DNA of 5,617 nucleotides, from NCBI GenBank assembly GCA_029776555.1, contig JAKOSZ010000321.1, forward strand, positions 1 to 5,617, in the 5' to 3' direction. The number at the start of each line of letters is the position of its first letter. Position 1 is the stretch's first letter. The stretch is from Bacillota bacterium. GTDB lineage: Bacteria; Bacillota; Clostridia; Acetivibrionales; JAKOSZ01. Below the pieces are notes generated by a model. The model made no database searches and was not told the DNA's origin. It saw only the letters and a list, made by a program, of their open reading frames with translations. The translations under genes were made by a program, and so were the position numbers. Below are positions 1 to 5,617 of the stretch, piece after piece.

Positions 1-1642
1 GTTTCTACGGTTCCAACCCCCAGTTTATCTGCTGTTCCGCCACCATTGCCAATCCCGTGGAGCTGGCCTCGAAAATTACAGGCAGGGATATGACCCTCAT
101 TGACAATGACGGCGCTCCGTCGGGTAAAAGGCACCTGATATTCTATAACCCGCCTTTGGTAAACAAGGAGTTGGGAATCGGAGGAGCAGCCTCCTGGAGG
201 CCAGGATGCTGTCCGAAGAGTTTATAAAAAACGGCATACAGACCATAGTCTTTGTCAGGACAAGGCTAAACGTGGAGGTACTGGTGACTTACCTAAAAGA
301 CCTGTTCTTCGGCAAGCTTGGCGGAGAAGGAAGGGTAAGGGGCTACCGGGGAGGTTACCTCCCCAGGGAAAGAAGGGAGATAGAGAGGGGACTGAGGGAA
401 GGTAGCATTACGGGAGTTGTGAGCACCAACGCCCTGGAGCTGGGGATAGACATTGGAAGCCTTGAAGCCAGCATAATATGCGGTTATCCCGGCACCATCT
501 CCAGCACCTGGCAGCAGGCCGGCAGGGCCGGAAGAAGGCACAGCTCCTCGGTTACCATACTGATAGCCGGCAGCGACCCCCTTGACCAGTACATTGTCAA
601 GAACCCCGAATACTTCCTTGGAAGCAGCCCGGAACATGGGCTGATAAACCCCGACAACCTGGCCATACTGTACAGCCACATGAAGTGCGCGGCCTTTGAG
701 CTGCCTTTTGAGGACGGAGAGAAGTTTGGGGTGGAAACCACCGGTGAAGTCCTGAAATACATGGAAGAGGCAAGGATTTTAAGGCATGTGGGGAACCGCT
801 GGCATTGGTCGTCGGAGGCCTTCCCTTCCGACGAGGTCAGCCTTCGCAACGCATCGGAAGAGAACTTCATAATAATTGACGTAACAGCCCCTCAGCACAG
901 GGTCATAGGAGAAGTGGACAGGTTCGCCGCGCCCATGATGATACATGAGGGAGCCATCTACATCCACGAGGGAGAGCAGTACCAGGTGGACAAGCTGGAT
1001 TTTGAGGGGAAGAAGGCATACGTGACCAGGGTAGAAGTGGACTATTATACCGATGCCAACCTGGCTGTGGACTTAAGGGTCCTGGACGTCTTTAAGGAGG
1101 AAGGGCTTTCAGGTGTTGTGAAAAGCTGCGGAGAGGTAATGGTTTCGGCCCTGGTGACCATGTACAAGAAGATAAAATTCTACACCCACGAAAACATTGG
1201 CTCAGGCCAGGTGAATCTTCCGGAGATGGAGATGCATACCACGTCCTACTGGGCTTCCCTTCCTGAGGACATTGAGGGTGCAATTTCCCGGTCAGAGCTG
1301 GAAAACGGGCTTCTGGGACTGTCCAACATCCTTGCCAACGCCGCCCCCATTTTCCTCATGTGCTCTCCCAGGGACATTAAAGTGGTCTGCCAGGTGAAAT
1401 CCACCTTTACCCAGCGCCCAACCGTCTTCATATACGACAACTACCCCGGCGGCGTGGGTTTCAGCGAAAAACTCTACGAGCTCCATGGGGAGCTGTACAA
1501 GACTGCCAGGGAAATGATAGAACAGTGCCCCTGTGAGGCGGGCTGCCCGTCCTGCGTAGGTCCTCTGAATGCTTTCTCCGGAAGCGAAAACCCCAAAGAG
1601 ACAACCCTAAAACTCATTGATGTGATCCTTGGAACAAAGTGA
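1..1642 (+). CDS. mrfA: MrfA (YprA)-like DEAD/DEAH-box helicase, 3' part, with frameshift near 179
   Basis: ATP-dependent superfamily 2 helicase of the YprA/MrfA type; in Bacillus subtilis MrfA acts with the nuclease MrfB in repair of mitomycin C damage. The gene enters from the left, so the ATP-binding Walker A and DEAH motifs lie outside the window. Visible in order: motif III (SAT, 36-44) in the frame starting at base 3; then, in the frame holding ATG 206, motif IV (TIVFVR), motif V (STNALELGIDIG, about 422-457) and motif VI (QQAGRAGRR, 512-538). Near the C-terminus four cysteines in a C-x-C-x3-C-x2-C pattern (1526-1555) match the metal-binding cluster of the DUF1998 region. The two halves are in different frames but join smoothly in sense as GI-RRSSLLEARML if one base is restored near 179. 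ATG 206 falls inside the helicase core and is not a credible native start. The family assignment is strong; whether the gene is intact is open. The exonuclease gene 104 nt downstream supports the MrfA assignment over other DUF1998 helicases. Confidence 0.88.
177..182 (+). other. mrfA: Apparent one-base deletion (frameshift) in mrfA
   Basis: Up to ATC at 177-179 the helicase reads in the frame starting at base 3, ending in NPPLVNKELGI. It then turns into unrelated residues and stops at TAA just after 220. The frame one base back gives RRSSLLEARMLSEEF from CGG at 179-181, which is the expected family continuation. Base C179 would have to serve both Ile and Arg, as if ATC-CGG had lost one C. No slippery heptamer suited to programmed -1 frameshifting is visible here. 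A sequencing or assembly error and a real mutation are both possible. Confidence 0.85.
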
Positions 1643-1729
1643 GAAAGGGGAGAGTTGGCCCCTGGCGTGTGGTGCCGCCGGCAGCGGTATTAGAGCCGGA
1701 CTGGGAGCATGTTTAAATACACCCGACAC

Positions 1730-1739
1730 GGGGGAGGAG
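1730..1739 (+). promoter_or_regulatory. Strong ribosome binding site for mrfB
   Basis: GGGGGAGGAG ends 7 nt before ATG 1747. The close match to the anti-Shine-Dalgarno core and good spacing fix this ATG as the mrfB start. The rest of the 104-nt gap after mrfA (1643-1746) shows no convincing promoter or terminator. Confidence 0.8.
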
Positions 1740-1746
1740 TCGGCTG

Positions 1747-3042
1747 ATGTATCTGGATTTAAGGAGCAAACTGAAGATGTACCAGTCGGGCCAGGACCGG
1801 GAAGCAAAAAGCGGGACTTCCAACCGCGGCGCCGGTTGTGATTTGGGAGGTTTTACAGCGTCCACGCCGGAAGGAGACTGTTATGTCATTGAGAAAGAGT
1901 ACCCCGGGACATACATCTACGGGGGCTTTAGCCTGGAGGCCCTCTTTAAAACCAGGATTTCAGCCTTCGGCAAGGTCTGCCCCGGGCTGGGGGAAGGAAT
2001 CCGGCCGGAGGAGTTGTTGTTCCTGGATACGGAAACCACCGGCCTTTCCGGAGGGGCGGGCACCGTGATTTTCCTCCTGGGAGCAGGGTTTTTCAGGGAA
2101 GACCGCTTTTATGTAAGGCAGTTTTTTATGAGGGATTATGACGAGGAGCCGGCCCTCTTGGAGGCCTTCAACAGCCTGTTGAAGAAGTTTTCGGGAATTG
2201 TGACCTTTAACGGCAAAGCCTTCGACTGGAACATAATAAAATCCCGCTTTGCCTTCAACAGGATGCGGCTGGCGGCGGAAGAGCCCGTGCATATAGACCT
2301 TTTATACCCGTCGAGGAGGATATGGAAGCTAAAGCTTTCCAGCTGCAGGCTTGGAGCCCTGGAAGAGTCCGTTCTCGGCGAGACCAGGATAGGAGACATT
2401 CCCAGCGAAATGGTCCCCTCGGCCTATTTCCGATACTTAGAAACCGGTGACGTAAGTGAGATTAAAAGGGTCATATCCCACAACGAAAGGGACATATTGA
2501 GCCTGGTATCCCTGTTTACAAGGATCGGCAGCCTTTTGGACAACCCGTTGGGCGAAGCGGAATGCGAAGAAGAGCTCATGGGGGTTGGAGGGATTTTCGC
2601 AAAAGACCGGGACTACGGCAAGGTGGTCAGGTGCTTCGAGCCCTGTGCCAGGTCGGGAAAGACGGCAATCAGAAACCAGGCTTTGAAGGGGCTTGCGGAA
2701 GTGTACAAAAGGCAGGGAAATTACCGGGAAGCCGTAAGGTGCTGGGAAGAGATACTTAAGGAAGGCAAACCCAGACCGCTGTACCCGGCGGTAGAACTGG
2801 CCAAGTTTTATGAACACAAGGCAAAGGATTTCTTTGCGGCCATTGAACTGGTCAGGGAAGCCTTAAGCTCAGCCGTTGAGCTGGGCCTGGTGGGGAGCTC
2901 GGCCTATGCTGAGCTTAAGAAAAGGCATGAGAGGCTTTTGAGAAAGATAAAGAGGGGGGAGAACGGTGAGCGAGGGAATGGGCAGAATTACGGCCCCGGT
3001 TACGGGGAGGACTCCCAAGGAATCAGCTATAGAGATGAATGA
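1747..3042 (+). CDS. mrfB: MrfB (YprB)-like DEDD-family exonuclease with TPR-like C-terminal region
   Basis: Predicted 431-residue cytoplasmic metal-dependent 3'-5' exonuclease of the RNase H-like (DnaQ/DEDD) superfamily, YprB type. In Bacillus MrfB works with MrfA in mitomycin C repair. The nuclease domain spans about residues 88-265. Exo I is LFLDTETTG with D94 and E96; Exo II is FNGKAFDWN with D160; Exo III is SHNERD with H245 and D249. All four metal-binding acids are therefore present. Residues about 280-385 are helical with TPR-like repeats (for example ALKGLAEVYKRQGNYREAV), which suggests protein-protein contacts, perhaps with MrfA. ATG 1747 is chosen for its strong ribosome binding site. 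The length is close to B. subtilis YprB, at a little over 400 residues. The last 28 or so residues are rich in Gly and Asn, overlap the next gene, and are probably not part of the fold. Family assignment is firm; the partnership with MrfA is inferred from gene order. Confidence 0.9.
   Translation: MYLDLRSKLKMYQSGQDREAKSGTSNRGAGCDLGGFTASTPEGDCYVIEKEYPGTYIYGGFSLEALFKTRISAFGKVCPGLGEGIRPEELLFLDTETTGLSGGAGTVIFLLGAGFFREDRFYVRQFFMRDYDEEPALLEAFNSLLKKFSGIVTFNGKAFDWNIIKSRFAFNRMRLAAEEPVHIDLLYPSRRIWKLKLSSCRLGALEESVLGETRIGDIPSEMVPSAYFRYLETGDVSEIKRVISHNERDILSLVSLFTRIGSLLDNPLGEAECEEELMGVGGIFAKDRDYGKVVRCFEPCARSGKTAIRNQALKGLAEVYKRQGNYREAVRCWEEILKEGKPRPLYPAVELAKFYEHKAKDFFAAIELVREALSSAVELGLVGSSAYAELKKRHERLLRKIKRGENGERGNGQNYGPGYGEDSQGISYRDE
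2953..2961 (+). promoter_or_regulatory. Ribosome binding site supporting GTG start of thioesterase
   Basis: AGGGGGGAG, inside the 3' end of mrfB, ends 4 nt before GTG 2966. It favours that GTG over the in-frame ATG codons at 2978 and 3035, neither of which has a comparable site at good spacing. Confidence 0.6.
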
Positions 3043-3466
3043 GCTGGTTATGCCCAACGATGCCAACCAGCTGGGAAACCTTCACGGCGGAAGGCTGATG
3101 CAGTGGATTGACATTGCCGGAGCATTGGCCGCCTCGAGGCACGCCAACAGGGTTGTGGCCACGGTTGCTTTAGACAGCCTTGATTTCAGACACCCCATAC
3201 GGGTGGGGGAGCTGGTCCGGCTGAAGGCCAAACTCACCTGGGTGGGAAGGACTTCTATGGAAGTAAAAGTTGTGGTTTATGGGGAAAACTTAATGTCGGG
3301 GGAAGTGACTTTGACCAACAAGGCTTACATAACCTACGTGGCCCTTGACGACGAAGGCAAACCCACTCCGGTGCCTATTCTCATACCGGAAACCGAAGAG
3401 GAAAAAAAGGACTATGTGGAGGGTGAATTAAGACGCACAGAGAGGTTAAAAAGAAGAGATTCGTAA
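2966..3466 (+). CDS. Hotdog-fold acyl-CoA thioesterase (YkhA/YciA/BACH type)
   Basis: Predicted 166-residue cytoplasmic thioesterase that hydrolyses acyl-CoA to free acid and CoA; substrate chain length cannot be read from sequence. One hotdog (4HBT) domain covers about residues 20-135. The diagnostic stretch is N34-x2-GN-x-HGG-x-LM-x2-ID49, containing the conserved Asn and the Asp on the central hotdog helix that are typical of this family. It is followed by VATVALDSLDFRHPIRVGE, which forms the first sheet strands. Length fits single-domain bacterial members, which assemble as multimers. GTG 2966 is preferred because of the ribosome binding site just upstream and because family members usually carry residues before the TELVLPND-like motif. 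This start overlaps mrfB by 77 nt. ATG 3035 would cut the overlap to 8 nt (ATGAATGA) but would leave almost nothing before MNELVMPND. Translational coupling with mrfB is likely. The charged tail after residue 135 is lysine- and arginine-rich. Confidence 0.88.
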   Translation: MSEGMGRITAPVTGRTPKESAIEMNELVMPNDANQLGNLHGGRLMQWIDIAGALAASRHANRVVATVALDSLDFRHPIRVGELVRLKAKLTWVGRTSMEVKVVVYGENLMSGEVTLTNKAYITYVALDDEGKPTPVPILIPETEEEKKDYVEGELRRTERLKRRDS

Positions 3467-3483
3467 ACTTAAGATGGAAGACC

Positions 3484-5355
3484 TTGCTGAACCTTTTTAG
3501 AAACAAGGCCGCCTATATGGGCACGGCGGTAATGGCCCTGCTTTGCCTCGTGGTGGTTGCCATATCCGTAAGGGTATCTCTGACAATTATCCAGAGGAAA
3601 AGCCAGATTGTTACGGTTAAGCCCCAGGAGAGCAAAAAGGAGTTTAAGCATATAAAGCTGGTCAACGTCGGAAAGCTTAAAGAGCAGTCCTTCATATTCA
3701 ACGGGATGGAGGAAGAGGCCAAGGCTTTCGCGGAAAACAGGGAAAATGTCTTTGTCCCTTTTGATACCATACTGGACAAGCTGGGGGTCGACTACAGGTA
3801 TTTTGAACCCGACGACGCGCTGGAGTGCCGGTTTAACCAGCAAAAGATGGTTGTGTGGATGGGCCAGGGCAGTTTCAGGTACGGTGAGAGGACAATCACT
3901 TTGAACACCGCCCCTGTTGCCGCCAAAGGGCACATACTGGTGCCTTTGGAGCTGCTTTCCGGCATAGACGGATTCTCTATGGATTACCAGGAGGAGGCCG
4001 GCAGGGTTTTCGTCAACTACTACGGCGATTACAAAAAGGGTCTGGACGGGTATAAGCTGTTAAAGCAGGTAGAAAGCCAGGCCTTTGTCACCGACATAAC
4101 GGGCCGGCAGTTAAAGTGGAGCAACATGACCACCGACGTCAACCTGCCGGAGTCATATGAAATGTCTCCCACCGGTTCCAGGTGCATAATAAGAACCGGA
4201 GAAGGGGTCTATATGCTGAAAGGGGGAAGCGGCAGTATCTCCTTTTTGGCCGACATACCCCCCGGGGCCAGCTGGTCGGCGGACGGGAAGTACCTGTACT
4301 GGATAGACCGGGATAAGGAGACCTCATTCCTGTATGACATTTCCGCTGATGCGGTGAAAGAGCTTGGAGATTATTATTTCAGGCTGAAGGCGGAAGCGGA
4401 CAATGAATACCTGGTGTATGGGGCCGACAGGCTTTTGGATTACGGCGAATACGGGGATGTCAAAAGGGTGGCGCTTACCAACAAGGCCTATGAAGGAAAC
4501 TACACCTTTGTGGAAAGCGAAAAGGGGCTCCTGTTTAAGGGGAGTGTCAGCTACTCTCCCGACAGGAGCAGGATGCTTTACCATATAAAAGGCAACGGCT
4601 ACTATGTGGCCAACGCCGACGGCAGCGAGAACTACTTCCTGGGAGACTGCATTGAGGCCGAGTGGGTCAACAACAGTGAGATATTCATAAGGTCCTATGA
4701 AGGGGATACATATACGGTATCGGACAACGGCAGGGACAGGGCAGAAGTAAGCGATTTGCAGCGGCAGGTGGGAAGGACCGAGAAGGGAGACGTCTTTTAC
4801 ACCGGCAGGGGTTTCCTGTGGTGCGAGAGCCAGGGCGTAAAAAAGCAGCTTCTTCCTTTAAACTTTCCCTGCGACTTTGTCTATGCTGTTTCGGCGGAAG
4901 GGCCTTATCTCATAGTGTCCAACGAGATGGACCAGGTGTTCATAGGGCTGGAAGACGGCACCGTGTATAAACTGCTGGGATACAACTCCCTTCTTGCGGG
5001 TATTGATTTTAAAAACCGCGCTTTCGCAGACTGCAAAACCCTGGGCATATCCCCTGACCGGAGATATGCCGTATTGCTGGTGAAAAAGGAGGACCTGGTA
5101 TCTTTAGTCAGCGTTGACGTAGTCGGATTAAAGGGCATTCAGGAAAAAGACAGGGCCGGGGCTGTAAAGGAAATTGTGCTCAATTTAAGCCCGCAGGAAG
5201 CCCTTGATGGCCGCTTGAAGACCTTATGGATATCCGGAAGGAGGCTTATGGTATTTACGGACAGGAAGGGCTGGATAGTGGAACTGGGCGAAAATCCCAG
5301 GCTATTTTCCTGGAGCGAAGGCGAAGGAACGCAAATTGCGGGTATTTTGCCTTAA
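3484..5355 (+). CDS. Membrane-anchored protein with copper-amine-oxidase-like stalk domain and probable beta-propeller
   Basis: I do not recognise a named gene. From the TTG at 3484 the product is 623 residues. It has a basic N-terminus and one hydrophobic segment at about residues 13-36, followed by a charged linker, so most of the chain should lie outside the membrane. No lipobox is seen. Residues about 89-180 resemble the copper amine oxidase N-terminal-like (stalk) domain: VFVPFDTILDKLGVDY, then ITLNTAPVAAKGHILVPLELL and a closing VFVNYY strand. Residues about 215-615 are beta-rich with spaced S-P/A-D/T-(G) turn motifs near 227 (MSPTGS), 264 (WSADGK), 357 (YSPDRS) and 522 (ISPDRR), as in TolB/WD40-like propellers. 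No enzymatic residues are evident; a wall-associated binding or scaffold role is only a guess. The start is uncertain: the frame is open back to 3427 without ATG or GTG, the TTG has only a weak GGAAG upstream, and ATG 3517 would trim 11 residues. It lies 17 nt after the thioesterase. Confidence 0.8.
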   Translation: MLNLFRNKAAYMGTAVMALLCLVVVAISVRVSLTIIQRKSQIVTVKPQESKKEFKHIKLVNVGKLKEQSFIFNGMEEEAKAFAENRENVFVPFDTILDKLGVDYRYFEPDDALECRFNQQKMVVWMGQGSFRYGERTITLNTAPVAAKGHILVPLELLSGIDGFSMDYQEEAGRVFVNYYGDYKKGLDGYKLLKQVESQAFVTDITGRQLKWSNMTTDVNLPESYEMSPTGSRCIIRTGEGVYMLKGGSGSISFLADIPPGASWSADGKYLYWIDRDKETSFLYDISADAVKELGDYYFRLKAEADNEYLVYGADRLLDYGEYGDVKRVALTNKAYEGNYTFVESEKGLLFKGSVSYSPDRSRMLYHIKGNGYYVANADGSENYFLGDCIEAEWVNNSEIFIRSYEGDTYTVSDNGRDRAEVSDLQRQVGRTEKGDVFYTGRGFLWCESQGVKKQLLPLNFPCDFVYAVSAEGPYLIVSNEMDQVFIGLEDGTVYKLLGYNSLLAGIDFKNRAFADCKTLGISPDRRYAVLLVKKEDLVSLVSVDVVGLKGIQEKDRAGAVKEIVLNLSPQEALDGRLKTLWISGRRLMVFTDRKGWIVELGENPRLFSWSEGEGTQIAGILP

Positions 5356-5399
5356 AGTGTAAAATCGTGCCGTCTCTGCGCTAAAGGGCCGGTTATATG

Positions 5400-5439
5400 A
5401 AGTTCCCTTATTTAATATCTATAATTAGGGACTTTTTTT
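5400..5439 (+). terminator. Intrinsic terminator
   Basis: AAGTTCCCT at 5400-5408 pairs with AGGGACTT at 5427-5434, giving eight pairs with one bulged T. The loop is AT-rich and may add a few inner pairs, and a seven-T run (5433-5439) closes the site. It begins 45 nt after the stop of the propeller gene and probably ends the mrfAB-thioesterase-propeller transcript before the flippase gene. The G+C content of the stem is modest, so termination may be partial. Confidence 0.75.
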
Positions 5440-5444
5440 ATTTT

Positions 5445-5451
5445 GGTGGAG
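5445..5451 (+). promoter_or_regulatory. Ribosome binding site of the SpoVB-like gene
   Basis: GGTGGAG just after the terminator T-run and immediately before ATG 5453. The GGAG core is only 1 nt from the start codon, while GGTG is 4 nt away. The spacing is tight, but the protein N-terminus supports this ATG. Confidence 0.5.
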
Positions 5452-5452
5452 A

Positions 5453-5617
5453 ATGGCCAGAAAGTCTTTCTTAAGCGGTGCCATCATACTGATGGCAGCG
5501 GGCTTCATTGTCCGGTTGCTCGGCTTTGTCTACAGAATATACCTGTCCAACCTCATCGGCGCCGAAGGGATGGGCCTGTTTCAGCTTATATCTCCGGTAT
5601 ACTCTTTCGTAATATTA
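5453..5617 (+). CDS. SpoVB/MATE-like polysaccharide or lipid flippase, 5' end
   Basis: First 55 codons of a multi-pass membrane protein that runs off the window. The start MARKSFLSGAIILMAAG, followed by the FIVRLLGFVYRI and LIGAEGMGLFQL motifs, is typical of SpoVB and related MOP-superfamily (MATE/MurJ-like) exporters. These move lipid-linked saccharides across the membrane. SpoVB itself is needed for spore cortex formation in Bacillus, and Clostridia often carry several paralogues, so the exact role is open. Visible hydrophobic segments are about residues 9-26 and 42-55, separated by a loop with the conserved GAEGMG. ATG 5453 is chosen because the N-terminus then aligns with the family; GGTGGAG at 5445-5451 is a ribosome binding site set rather close to it. 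The gene follows the terminator, so it probably has its own promoter, or is reached by read-through. Confidence 0.85.
   Translation, partial: MARKSFLSGAIILMAAGFIVRLLGFVYRIYLSNLIGAEGMGLFQLISPVYSFVIL

Noticed and set aside
293..967. Long minus-strand open frames opposite the helicase gene.
   Set aside because: They mirror the coding strand of a well-recognised protein, lack ribosome binding sites and encode no known motif.
1678..1699. Short inverted repeat CCGGC/GCCGG in the mrfA-mrfB gap.
   Set aside because: Only five pairs with a 12-nt loop and no following T-run; expected by chance in GC-rich sequence.
1629..1841. A 70-codon open frame bridging the mrfA-mrfB gap.
   Set aside because: It starts at a TTG inside the end of mrfA and runs out of frame through the mrfB start. 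The protein is low-complexity, with no recognisable motif and no ribosome binding site. The strong site at 1730-1739 serves ATG 1747.
3474..3500. Eight-residue ATG reading frame between the thioesterase and the propeller gene, a possible leader peptide.
   Set aside because: No ribosome binding site, no run of regulatory codons and no attenuator-like hairpin follows.
3319..4490. The same LTNKAY hexapeptide appears in the thioesterase (about 3313-3330) and in the propeller protein (about 4474-4491).
   Set aside because: The surrounding residues differ entirely and the two folds are unrelated; taken as coincidence.
5420..5425. Perfect TATAAT that could be a -10 box for the SpoVB-like gene.
   Set aside because: It lies inside the AT-rich terminator loop, has no fair -35 hexamer at 16-18 nt and no extended TGn upstream. 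A promoter here is possible but not supported.

Overview
The window looks like chromosomal DNA from a spore-forming Gram-positive bacterium of the Clostridia (Bacillota). Three things point there. A helicase gene is followed by an exonuclease gene in the same order as the Bacillus mrfA-mrfB (yprA-yprB) DNA repair pair. A SpoVB-type flippase begins at the right edge. There is also a membrane-anchored protein with a copper-amine-oxidase-like stalk domain, a domain very common in Clostridia. Composition is around half G+C by eye, with frequent AGG arginine and ATA isoleucine codons throughout. No segment stands out as foreign. The genus cannot be fixed from this sequence.

Layout: every gene lies on the plus strand. 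(1) 1-1642 is the C-terminal part of an MrfA-like DEAD/DEAH helicase with a DUF1998-type cysteine cluster. Its reading frame is broken by an apparent one-base deletion near 179. (2) 1747-3042 is an MrfB-like DEDD-family exonuclease with a helical, TPR-like C-terminal region. (3) 2966-3466 is a hotdog-fold acyl-CoA thioesterase that overlaps the exonuclease gene. (4) 3484-5355 is a membrane-anchored extracytoplasmic protein: one transmembrane segment, a stalk domain and a probable beta-propeller. (5) An intrinsic terminator lies at about 5400-5439. (6) The 5' end of a SpoVB/MATE-like flippase gene runs from 5453 past the window edge.

Genes 1-4 are tightly packed, with gaps of 104 nt or less, one overlap, and no terminator seen before 5400. 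They could be one transcription unit ending at 5400-5439. MrfA and MrfB are expected to act together in repair of DNA lesions such as those made by mitomycin C. The thioesterase and the anchored propeller protein have no evident link to repair and may simply share the transcript.

I found no RNA gene, CRISPR array, insertion sequence or phage feature. Nothing here is clearly a new biological system. The points most worth checking are the helicase frameshift, the dual-coded tail of the exonuclease, the histidine in its third exonuclease motif, and the uncharacterised propeller protein with its unusual start.
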